From a virus: a DNA stretch of 22,206 bases. The position numbers were made by a program, and so were the translations under genes. The notes under the pieces are model-generated. The model was not told where the DNA came from. It was given only the letters and a program-made list of their open reading frames with translations, and made no database searches. This document shows, in pieces, positions 8,701 to 14,291 of this stretch. Where the stretch lies: the IMG/VR virus record IMGVR_UViG_3300030101_000688, positions 1 to 22,206 of that record. One strand, 5' to 3'. How positions within the stretch are numbered: position 1 is the stretch's first letter; every line of letters begins with the position of its first letter.

Positions 8701-9638
8701 GGTTCAAGACCAAGGAATTTGCAGACACATTCATTGGTGTAAACGTCCGGGTAGGTGTGGGTAATAGTCTTGTACAAGAGATAACTAATCTTGCCTCTGG
8801 TACTGACCTCACTGCTGATGAGGCTGTAGGTCGTTCTGCTGGCAGGGCGTTGGGTAACTATCTGGCTACTTGGATGGTTCCGTTTGCGCAGGTCATTGAA
8901 CTTGAACGTGCGCTGGGAATTAGGGGGCTTGAGTTTAAGGATGTAGCTAAAGACCCTACACTGTCTGGATTTGACGCATTTTTATCTGCTCTTGCAAGAC
9001 CGTTTCGTGCCAGAGGATTTGGTGTTAGTCCAGCAGAAGAAGCAGCTATGCCAGCCCGTGAGCCTGTATTCCAAGAGGGGCCAGAACGTGTCGCTCCTCT
9101 AGCAAAAGTATTGCTTGGTCTTACACTCACGAAGGCAGACTCCGAAGAGGGTGAATATCTTGGTAAGTTTGGCTATACTGACTTTGAGATTGGTAGCCGG
9201 TCACGTGTGCCAACAGTGCGTAGATTTGAGAACCAAGTTATACGTAATGCGCTGCCTACAATTGTGCGCATAGCAAAACGTAGAGAGAAAAAACTCATTC
9301 AAGATTACAAAAATGCCAATGAAGAAACACGTAGGCTATACACACAAGATCAGTACGTTGCTGAAAAACTGCGTCCAATTATTCAAGGCACATTAGACCG
9401 TGCAAAGAATGAGTATCGTGGTAAAACGGTAGTCTTGAGAGATGTGCCTAAAGAAAATAGAAAATACGTAAAGGCCGTGATGGATGTTCGCAAGCTGTCT
9501 GGTGATGATATGGATGCTGCAATGATAGAATTTGTAGAGCGTAACAACAGAGAACCTGACCCTAAAAGTGCGGCTGACCTAGCAGAAATATACAAGATAG
9601 GTAAGAAGTATAGCGGAATAGGTAGAAAAAGAAAATAA
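5790..9638 (+). CDS. giant virion protein, 1282 aa (putative gp16-like ejection protein)
   Basis: This is the largest and last gene of the + strand block. The N-terminus is disordered, with a run of six Glu at residues 52-57. Amphipathic or hydrophobic stretches occur at about 217-245 (VPGLVTALSILEAVPLTKAV), 807-841 (LTVVIPFPRFMFNSMELMAQ) and 876-905 (FGAAPIGLVATGAV), broken by a Lys/Ala-rich helix at about 255-318. The C-terminus is basic (KKYSGIGRKRK). I looked for a lysozyme or transglycosylase signature, as T7 gp16 has, and found none by eye. Large size, membrane-active-looking segments and last place in the block suggest a DNA-ejection channel component. An antirestriction or large polyvalent protein is a less likely alternative. 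Transcription probably ends at the hairpin two bases downstream. Confidence 0.75.
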   Translation: MALRDILNGPQDTQPTITSPSTSIGGGGLRRLIDAFPEDETTSAIPTTPIVEEEEEELEVVDNDAAMIADYLSGDDPFYDEEYLSSLGPQKLLEVINEEDPALIAKYYPSLTGEGSISDAEIDDISKGAELIPYDPTSREKAQSVIARAMLSSGLISNNFTAQQFAQGVVGNPTAENILNSFGVADITPVGAIFAIQEALRDVERLNNVDAKATSYIVPGLVTALSILEAVPLTKAVAKPAIRALRGGKEPVKIKTVDEILAEAKVKDDAAKKAARDDYNNRKYNVSRAKEATETAREQKTAAAKKKASENQEIKEDMIKSFEDRLNEGNTGERISISTRAKNGKLVIDPDKVRAAGMQVTNDLGNTNKEILKEFFSPEGESVARLVGVGDQIVETVIKPDKFDAMVALAADLKKIKPRAFDNDKTVIDNLFELTVNKDLGLEGDDLIDMLNKYDLSFEEYVVGLVGTGSRAGQVLSKLSQIKRSRPVAEMRAMQEAAEHESLIARAAVMRIENIRRGGLVSQIATAARNLTSGVIRAPLEGVGNVMDTALYRLSEEGVLASAKALSPVTVRKPVVGKGVSGYSPITMSTDWKDSFRHLRYMFTGDGYLQAKEYSDFILGRPELTKQGNMLLQQLNELQASVGRGRPTQRQIERLVDAKRVEAQNKKVKFDEAAARAEATEEANRTTLKIIPSGTVGEKLSKSGDALLSALEDGVEVLNLPNRWQEHLIRRGAFLGELERLVRREWGVDFIPKVNEVGIRDFLNDASSVRPKDGRSFYNIIDDATQRALDITYTKQPDLKVFRAATSFITRNGLTVVIPFPRFMFNSMELMAQYGAGAVLPLTRKIANVATGGKAFKGKSGTGKLTAKERQGISRNVVGGFGAAPIGLVATGAVFDKDASNSESWTDDLLGIAVAGACYQYRTSEDAPSDYKMLRMSDGTMMDTTTQYPLRQCLYIGEAAKQIQQGTFENWFKTKEFADTFIGVNVRVGVGNSLVQEITNLASGTDLTADEAVGRSAGRALGNYLATWMVPFAQVIELERALGIRGLEFKDVAKDPTLSGFDAFLSALARPFRARGFGVSPAEEAAMPAREPVFQEGPERVAPLAKVLLGLTLTKADSEEGEYLGKFGYTDFEIGSRSRVPTVRRFENQVIRNALPTIVRIAKRREKKLIQDYKNANEETRRLYTQDQYVAEKLRPIIQGTLDRAKNEYRGKTVVLRDVPKENRKYVKAVMDVRKLSGDDMDAAMIEFVERNNREPDPKSAADLAEIYKIGKKYSGIGRKRK

Positions 9639-9639
9639 A

Positions 9640-9663
9640 AGGGGGGGCCGCGAAGCCCCCTCT
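9640..9663. terminator. convergent intrinsic terminator between the two gene blocks
   Basis: Bases 9640-9648 pair with 9655-9663 (nine pairs, six of them G-C in the core plus one G-U), leaving a six-base CGCGAA loop. It lies two bases after the stop of the 1282-aa gene and seven bases after (in minus direction) the stop of the Na/Pi gene. Read on the minus strand, the stem is followed by TTTTATTTTC and then TTTTTC, a strong U-tract. On the + strand only CTCATTTTAG follows, so termination there would be weaker. Confidence 0.85.
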
Positions 9664-9669
9664 CTCATT

Positions 9670-10146
9670 TTAGAACCTACCTAGCCATCGTGCGATGTGA
9701 GATACAAACGGTAACAATGTAGCTGCCATAAACAAGTTCACACCTGTGTGCGCCATTGCAATACGCAATGTATCCCCTTTAGGCATACCATCTGACACAA
9801 ACAAACCTGCCAGCCAGATTGTTCCCGTTGTGCCTATGTTTGCGCCTAACACTGCAGCAATAGCTGCTGGTAAAGGCAAGGCACCAGCGGCAACCAGTGC
9901 AATAATAGCTGTAGTGGATAGGCTAGATGACTGCCATAGCAGTGTCATTATGATACCACCTGCAAACATATACAAGGGATTGCCCAAGAACCATGAAAGA
10001 TGTTCTATGTTGCCCATAGATTTCATGCCACCAGAGAACGTCTTCAAGCCTACGTAGAATATAATTAAACCTACTAAGGCTGTTATTACAGGGTTTCCTA
10101 AGTCCATCCTACTTACTCTCTTCCATAGTTTCTTTCCTTCCGTCAC
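9670..10146 (-). CDS. half-size Na/Pi cotransporter-family membrane protein (one QSSS repeat)
   Basis: The sequence shows the Na/Pi cotransporter signature: QSSSLSTTA at residues 72-80 followed by GANIGTTGT at 101-109 and an AHTGVN segment at 132-137, with hydrophobic segments at about 18-36, 52-70, 80-100 and 128-146. Known NptA/YjbB-type transporters carry two such repeats in inverted arrangement, often plus a PhoU-like tail; this protein has only one and is 158 residues long. It would import phosphate with sodium through the inner membrane, probably as a dimer. The GTG start at 10146 overlaps the MazG stop (GTGA). An ATG at 10107 (Met14) with a GGAAGAGAG sequence upstream is an alternative and would remove a basic N-terminal extension. 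It is the last gene of the minus block. Family call firm, activity inferred. Confidence 0.85.
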   Translation of the reverse strand: MTEGKKLWKRVSRMDLGNPVITALVGLIIFYVGLKTFSGGMKSMGNIEHLSWFLGNPLYMFAGGIIMTLLWQSSSLSTTAIIALVAAGALPLPAAIAAVLGANIGTTGTIWLAGLFVSDGMPKGDTLRIAMAHTGVNLFMAATLLPFVSHIARWLGRF

Positions 10147-10550
10147 CTGTTGTCACCTGACCCCGACAAAGTACCCCGCTTTTTCCTATCGGCTAGTTTC
10201 TCCAAGTTCTTTTCCATGATGTGTCCAAGGTCCATGCCAAGTTCTTCGGCAAGTACGGCGCAGTACCACATCACATCCCCAATCTCATACGCAATCTGTG
10301 TGCGCTTGTCTGCGTATTCTTTGCCAGTCAGGTAGCTGTGTGAAGTTTTACTTGCACCATCCCTTATAAACTTCTTAACTTTGTTAGCTATCTCACCTGC
10401 TTCTCCTGTGAGGCCAAGAGTGAGATACTCCATAGCCATGTCTTTAGGAAAGATGGCCGTGTCACACGCAGCTAGTTGATATGCTTTAGCTGTAATGCCA
10501 TACATTGATTTCTCCTTCATCCATTGTTTAGCTTCTAGTTCTAAGTCCAT
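10143..10550 (-). CDS. MazG-like nucleotide pyrophosphohydrolase
   Basis: The 135-residue protein has the all-alpha NTP pyrophosphohydrolase core: GLTGEAGEIANK with Glu50 and Glu53, and EIGDVMWYCAVLAEELG with Glu89 and Asp92, which together would coordinate Mg2+. The ending KLADRKKRGTLSGSGD is typical of phage MazG-like proteins. The family hydrolyses (d)NTPs to monophosphate and pyrophosphate; in marine phages it has been proposed to act on (p)ppGpp or to help recycle host nucleotides, but substrate cannot be read here. The ATG at 10550 is supported by TTTGGAGC eight to ten bases upstream. A shorter start at Met16 would still keep the catalytic core. Its start lies 23 bases inside the preceding RMF-like gene and its stop overlaps the Na/Pi start. 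Confidence 0.85.
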   Translation of the reverse strand: MDLELEAKQWMKEKSMYGITAKAYQLAACDTAIFPKDMAMEYLTLGLTGEAGEIANKVKKFIRDGASKTSHSYLTGKEYADKRTQIAYEIGDVMWYCAVLAEELGMDLGHIMEKNLEKLADRKKRGTLSGSGDNR

Positions 10551-10740
10551 TTATTTGCTCCAAATTCTTAAAGTACGCAGCTTCCCATCCCCGTTGCCAC
10601 TCCCGGTAAGGAGTGGTGTTGGGTTTCATGGGGTTAGCTACCTGCCGATAGCGTTTACCGTAGCGTGGACTATCGAACTGCTCCACTCTGCCGAAGGCTT
10701 TAAAACCTGCGGTAAAGTTATCAGCCAGACTCTTGTTCAC
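10528..10740 (-). CDS. ribosome modulation factor (RMF/CrpP)-like small protein
   Basis: The 70-residue basic protein contains the spaced pattern seen in RMF-type proteins: an N-terminal A-G-F-K-A-F-G-R helix, an N-P turn at about residues 36-37, then Y-R-E-W-Q-R-G-W-E-A-A-Y-F. E. coli RMF has the same G..A..GR and W..GWREA elements, and binds 30S subunits to drive formation of inactive 100S ribosomes in stationary phase. CrpP-like relatives on plasmids and phages share the fold. The phage product might slow host translation or protect ribosomes, but an unrelated use of the fold is equally possible. It overlaps its upstream neighbour by 20 bases and MazG by 23 bases, so all three are likely made together. 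Similarity is by motif only. Confidence 0.6.
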   Translation of the reverse strand: MNKSLADNFTAGFKAFGRVEQFDSPRYGKRYRQVANPMKPNTTPYREWQRGWEAAYFKNLEQINGLRTRS

Positions 10741-10948
10741 TTTCTTCCTCCTGCGGCCAGTTTCGTAGGATTGCTAGTCTATCTTCATGCAAGGCAATTT
10801 TATCTAACTCAACCTGCACTGATTCCAAAATGTCGGAGTGTTCTCCTATACCTGCGGGATTAGCAAAGTATATATCAATATTGGTTTTATGCAGGTGTAT
10901 GTTTGCGATGGCATGGTTTTTAAGAGCCTGTATCATTTGCTTTTTCAC
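10721..10948 (-). CDS. small conserved phage protein, 75 aa, unknown function
   Basis: The protein is a helical hairpin-like sequence: an N-terminal helix (QALKNHAIANIHLHKTNIDI), a central N-P-A-G-I-G-E-H turn at about residues 30-37, and a second helix (ILESVQVELDKIALHEDRL) before a short acidic tail. I remember proteins with the same NP.GIGEH.D turn from cyanophages and other marine phages, always small and without a known role. It starts 29 bases inside the GIY-YIG-type gene and ends 20 bases inside the RMF-like gene. No Cys, membrane segment or catalytic motif is visible. Confidence 0.75.
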   Translation of the reverse strand: MKKQMIQALKNHAIANIHLHKTNIDIYFANPAGIGEHSDILESVQVELDKIALHEDRLAILRNWPQEEESEQESG

Positions 10949-11495
10949 TATGCAACTCCTTGCTTAGTTCATTCATGGCGTGTACGTTAAAGATGTTGAT
11001 CGCCTTTACCCGGTCAATCTTAAACCACTCACCTCGACGTTCGTTAGAAAAATGTGTGAAGGCTTTGTGCATCTCTCGTTCTTTAACATGACGATCCTCT
11101 GCTGTTAAGGTAGCAATAACACTGTAGTCGCGGAAAGGTGAAGAGGTTTGATACCCATTCAATCTATCTTCAGATGATACAGCTTTTCCAACCTTAACCC
11201 ACTCAGGCCATGCATCGTTAACGACTATGTATACCTCTCCAAGTTCTGTACTCTCAATCTTAGAGTGTGACCACGCATCATCTAGAGACTTGTATCGTCC
11301 CGGCTTATGAAGTGGATGTGAACTAGGGATATACTTGCCGTTCAGAAACATACGATTATTATTCTTAGCGGCATGTGTAGATACGCGCTGACGGTATCCA
11401 CTAGGACTTTTGTACCACCAATCACCATCCTCAAAGACTGCTTCACTTTTTGTGTAGTTAGTGACATCATCTTTCTTGAACTTTTTCATCAGCAT
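10920..11495 (-). CDS. GIY-YIG superfamily protein with T5orf172/MUG113-type domain
   Basis: Residues about 86-160 match the T5orf172 (MUG113) branch of the GIY-YIG nuclease superfamily: VYIVVN at 88-93 for the first strand, WVKVGKA at 99-105 for the YIG strand, Arg111, Glu140 and His143 in REMHKAF, and GEWFKID at 155-161. Residues 1-85 form a separate Trp/Tyr/Lys-rich part (DWWYKSPSGYRQRV, then MFLNGKYIPSSHPLH), possibly DNA-binding. Relatives in phages are mostly uncharacterised; roles in DNA cleavage, homing-like activity or host-genome breakdown are possible. I chose Met1 because AAGGAG lies seven bases upstream. It follows a 47-aa gene with a 29-base overlap. Domain call fairly sure, function inferred. 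Confidence 0.7.
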   Translation of the reverse strand: MLMKKFKKDDVTNYTKSEAVFEDGDWWYKSPSGYRQRVSTHAAKNNNRMFLNGKYIPSSHPLHKPGRYKSLDDAWSHSKIESTELGEVYIVVNDAWPEWVKVGKAVSSEDRLNGYQTSSPFRDYSVIATLTAEDRHVKEREMHKAFTHFSNERRGEWFKIDRVKAINIFNVHAMNELSKELHSEKANDTGS

Positions 11496-11610
11496 TTTCT
11501 TTCTCCTTTTCCTTTAGTTTCATCCACTCTTCGTACTGTGGGTGGTGACGAGGAGGATTGTATTGAATCCATCCATCACCCTGTTTCCACACTACTCTTT
11601 TTTTATTCAT
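11467..11610 (-). CDS. small charged protein, 47 aa, unknown function
   Basis: This short gene fits between its neighbours by overlaps: its ATG at 11610 overlaps the TGA of the 43-aa membrane protein (ATGA), and its own TGA lies 29 bases inside the GIY-YIG-type gene. AAAAGGG lies about eight bases before the ATG. The product starts with a basic, Trp-containing part (VVWKQGDGWIQYNPP), has a His-rich R-H-H-P turn and ends in a Lys/Glu-rich helix (MKLKEKEKENADEK). The KQGDGWIQYNPP phrase looks like a folded beta segment rather than random sequence. I do not recognise a family. Confidence 0.6.
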   Translation of the reverse strand: MNKKRVVWKQGDGWIQYNPPRHHPQYEEWMKLKEKEKENADEKVQER

Positions 11611-11738
11611 GTGTCAACCCTTTTCTTCTGCCTAAACCTGTGCTTGAAGAATACAACTACATTGATAGCGGTATTGACAGTGATGGCTAATAGTAACCAC
11701 CACTGCCACCAGTTAGGCATATCTGCGCCCTCAATCAT
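11607..11738 (-). CDS. small single-span membrane protein, 43 aa
   Basis: The gene starts with an ATG that overlaps the RNR stop (ATGA) and stops with a TGA that overlaps the next ATG (ATGA), which is strong evidence for a real, translationally coupled gene. The product has a short acidic start, a Trp cluster (PNWWQWW), one hydrophobic segment of about 17-20 residues (LLLAITVNTAINVVVFF) and a basic tail (KHRFRQKKR). The positive tail predicts an outside N-terminus and a cytoplasmic C-terminus. Possible roles include membrane remodelling, superinfection exclusion or lysis timing; none is shown. Confidence 0.7.
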   Translation of the reverse strand: MIEGADMPNWWQWWLLLAITVNTAINVVVFFKHRFRQKKRVDT

Positions 11739-13675
11739 GCTGCCTCAATATCCACTACTTCACAGACACCAGCCGTGCATGCCAACTCTCGTCCGCCTGA
11801 TGTGGTATCCTCCTTCTCGTATTCACGAAGCAAGTCCCAGTTTACTTTCTTGGGCATCTGCTCCAGCATCTCACTATACTCCTCAACACTACAGTCTTGA
11901 TAGGGTGCTTGCTTGTACGTATGCTCACTGAAAGGCAAGAAGCTGATGCCCGATACTTCATCAAAGTGTTTGTATACCCATGAGCCTACTTCCATCCACT
12001 CTTCTTCTTTGACAGAGATAGTGACAGATGGCTTGTGTTCACACCAGTGACGTTGATACAAGAGCCACAGTTCAAGCTGCTCAATAGCCGACATATCAAA
12101 CCGTGTGACCGCACTGTGTGGAGACTTCATTGGGAAGCTGAACACTGTTGTGCTGTCTGGCTTCATCACATCTGGCTCTGCCGGTATGCCTTCAGAGACA
12201 AGGAACTGTGTGATGGGGTCTTTATTGTCACCACGAACCGTGCGAATGTAGTACGGGTTGTGACGAGCATGGATGCCAGAGGCACTGTCTACAAGCTGTG
12301 ATACCGTGCCTGACGGCTTAACGCAAGTAATGGCTGTAGAGATTGGTATGTCTAGTTGCGCTGCAAGTGCAGCATTGGTCTTAACTGCTTGTATACGGAG
12401 TGCTTCTAGTGTGGTACCAATGTTCATACCCAGATGAGTTGACTTACCAGCCATTAAAGCATTGTCCATTATGCCCGTTAACGACACACCAAGCAAACGC
12501 TCCTCCTCTGTGTTCTTTTTCCACACATTACGAATGTACTTAAAATCTGTAAGAGTAGATTGGAACGTGCCAAGGATGGTAGCCAGACGAACCTTGTCTG
12601 TCAGTGTCTGCTGCGTGTCTGATGCACGAACAACAACCTCTGACAAATTGCAGAACTGATATGGACGCAAGATAATTTCACTGCATGGGTTGCATCCGAA
12701 ATCTTGTTCCGCATCACGGCGACCATTTAGTGACGCTTGCTTCTTGGCTGCCTGCCTATTAAAAATACCACGTTCACCGGATTTACTCTCGTACAAAGCT
12801 AACCACTCACGTATAAAAGTATCCATGTCTGGCTTGAACTTATAGGACACGCTGTTGTTTGCAAGCGCACGTTGTCCCTCGTTCTCCCACCACTGCCCCG
12901 ATTTAGCGTGACGCATCTGCGTGTCACCTAAATTAGACAGGCTGATGAGTGCGCTACGTCGTACCCCACCCACGACGACAACCTCACCAATCTTACACAT
13001 GATATCGTGACACTCTAGTGGGTAGAGCCTACGACCTGCAGCGTTTGTTATCTTGTCAATGACAAACTGGAACAACTCCTCAAGAGGGGCAGGGCCAGAG
13101 GCACGACCACCAAATGTCTTCAGTCTTGCACCAGCAGGTCTTACCTCTGACACATCCCACTTTGGAATCTGCCCAGCGTACAGCAGCGAGATCAACTCTC
13201 TCAATGCTCTTGCCCAACCGGGACGGCTATCACCTACTTTGATTATGGTATCGCTGTTTTCAAAGTGTTCATTAATAGTGGGCAGCTTATCTACGTTCTC
13301 TCGTTCCACAGAAAAGCCTACACCTGTACCACACATAAGTATGTACATAGTCTCATCAAAGGCGCGAGTGTTATCTACAGGCACATAGGAACAGTTATAT
13401 CCACCCACGTGACAGCGGTCCAGCGCAGGGCCAGCAGTCATCAATGCTCTCATGCTTGGCATGATGTCTTGGTTAAGCACAGACATCTCAAGTTCCGCAC
13501 GAAGTTCATCCGATAGGGTATACTTGTGCTTGTCTTTAAGATGCTTGCTCATGTAATCAAAGTATCGTGCAACTGTCTCTCCCCAAGTCTCACGACGTTG
13601 TTCATCCTCCTTCCATCGGGCGTACCGCGAAAGAGCAATAAAGTTCTGATAGTCCGTAGGTAAATAGTTGTTCAT
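11735..13675 (-). CDS. nrdJ: adenosylcobalamin-dependent (class II) monomeric ribonucleotide reductase
   Basis: The 646-residue protein reduces ribonucleotides to deoxyribonucleotides using a B12-derived radical. It resembles the Lactobacillus leichmannii enzyme: N-P-C-S-E at 329-333 gives the radical Cys331 with Asn329 and Glu333; Cys95 (GGYNCSY) and Cys342 (FCNL) form the redox pair, with 331 to 342 spacing of 11 as in that enzyme (408 to 419); and C-terminal Cys633/Cys638 (ACTAGVC) would re-reduce the active site. It is shorter than the 739-residue reference. No N-terminal ATP cone is evident. Related enzymes are common in marine roseophage-type phages. GGAG lies eight bases before the ATG. 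It sits five bases after the 53-aa gene, so no B12 riboswitch leader is possible directly upstream. It links phage replication to host cobalamin supply. Confidence 0.93.
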   Translation of the reverse strand: MNNYLPTDYQNFIALSRYARWKEDEQRRETWGETVARYFDYMSKHLKDKHKYTLSDELRAELEMSVLNQDIMPSMRALMTAGPALDRCHVGGYNCSYVPVDNTRAFDETMYILMCGTGVGFSVERENVDKLPTINEHFENSDTIIKVGDSRPGWARALRELISLLYAGQIPKWDVSEVRPAGARLKTFGGRASGPAPLEELFQFVIDKITNAAGRRLYPLECHDIMCKIGEVVVVGGVRRSALISLSNLGDTQMRHAKSGQWWENEGQRALANNSVSYKFKPDMDTFIREWLALYESKSGERGIFNRQAAKKQASLNGRRDAEQDFGCNPCSEIILRPYQFCNLSEVVVRASDTQQTLTDKVRLATILGTFQSTLTDFKYIRNVWKKNTEEERLLGVSLTGIMDNALMAGKSTHLGMNIGTTLEALRIQAVKTNAALAAQLDIPISTAITCVKPSGTVSQLVDSASGIHARHNPYYIRTVRGDNKDPITQFLVSEGIPAEPDVMKPDSTTVFSFPMKSPHSAVTRFDMSAIEQLELWLLYQRHWCEHKPSVTISVKEEEWMEVGSWVYKHFDEVSGISFLPFSEHTYKQAPYQDCSVEEYSEMLEQMPKKVNWDLLREYEKEDTTSGGRELACTAGVCEVVDIEAA

Positions 13676-13679
13676 AGCG

Positions 13680-13841
13680 TCACTCCGTTAGTGTTTTTAT
13701 ATGTTTGATTTTGGCACCGTCAACATCATAAAAGTATTCACGTATACCGTCCTCAATTTCAATGCCAACATCTTCGTCGGCAGGTATAGGGTACTCGTCT
13801 GGGTCTATCTCAATTGTAATGAAGACTTTAACTCTGTTCAT
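13680..13841 (-). CDS. small acidic protein, 53 aa, conserved-type phage protein of unknown function
   Basis: The ATG at 13841 overlaps the TGA of the upstream 67-aa gene (ATGA), and the stop lies five bases before the RNR start, so this gene fills what would otherwise be a gap. The product begins with a beta strand (RVKVFITIEIDP) followed by DEYPIPADEDV, an acidic helix (GIEIEDGIREYFYDVDG) and a basic final strand (AKIKHIKTLTE). The beta-alpha-beta order and the DPDEYP.PAD phrase recall small proteins I have seen in marine phages. A nucleic-acid- or protein-binding role is possible; function unknown. Confidence 0.7.
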   Translation of the reverse strand: MNRVKVFITIEIDPDEYPIPADEDVGIEIEDGIREYFYDVDGAKIKHIKTLTE

Positions 13842-14041
13842 GTCTCATCACCTTTTGAGTGACACTCAATAGAAAACCTATAATACTCATTTGTTTCCCA
13901 CCAAGACCAGTTATCTGCCATCTCGTGACATTGTTGTTCTGTCATGTCTTGATTTAATACAATTTGATTTCCTACGTATAACCACTCGTCACCATCAAAG
14001 CCCCAAATGCTTATAACAAGCACAAATATATTACTTATCAT
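13838..14041 (-). CDS. small secreted or membrane-anchored protein, 67 aa
   Basis: The N-terminus (MISNIFVLVISIWGF) is a short hydrophobic segment that could be a signal peptide or anchor, though it lacks basic residues before it. The rest is hydrophilic and Trp-rich (NWSWWETNEYY) with exactly two cysteines, Cys38 and Cys60, which could form a disulfide in the periplasm. The start lies 11 bases inside the DUF3310 gene and the stop overlaps the next ATG. Export is inferred from the N-terminus and cysteine pair. I do not recognise a named family; tiny Cys-containing exported proteins of this kind are frequent in marine phage early regions. Confidence 0.65.
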   Translation of the reverse strand: MISNIFVLVISIWGFDGDEWLYVGNQIVLNQDMTEQQCHEMADNWSWWETNEYYRFSIECHSKGDET

Positions 14042-14291
14042 AGCATCCCTCTACTTCCTCTATTAGCTTATCAAGATACCACTTAGCTTTGTTCAAGTCT
14101 TCAGTTCCATTCTTGTAGCGATAACGCCACAGGTACTTCATGATGTTTCCCTGTAGATAATACTCATAGCCGTCACCTGTAGCGGCTTGGATGGCATCAA
14201 TACATTCAATGCCAGCCTTGTTGTAGTGTGGTGGACTGTTCACCATGTCTAATTCTTTAGCTTTCATTTTCATGTACTCCTCATGCCGCAT
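14031..14291 (-). CDS. DUF3310 (SaV-like) phage protein
   Basis: The 86-residue product shows the DUF3310 pattern: VNSPPHYNKAGIECIDAIQA, then YLQGNIMKYLWRYRYKNG and EDLNKAKWYLDKLIEE. The family is widespread in phages and overlaps with the T7 gp1.7 nucleotide-kinase annotation in databases, as I recall, so a role in nucleotide metabolism is possible but not established for short members like this. The ATG at 14291 overlaps the upstream TAA (TAATG); Met7 or Met9 could also serve as start without touching the conserved core. Its neighbours in this stretch are all small early-type genes. Confidence 0.8.
   Translation of the reverse strand: MRHEEYMKMKAKELDMVNSPPHYNKAGIECIDAIQAATGDGYEYYLQGNIMKYLWRYRYKNGTEDLNKAKWYLDKLIEEVEGCYDK

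Noticed and set aside
13676-13841. Possible cobalamin riboswitch ahead of the RNR
   Set aside because: The stretch is fully occupied by a 53-aa gene with an ATGA overlap; no leader space remains.
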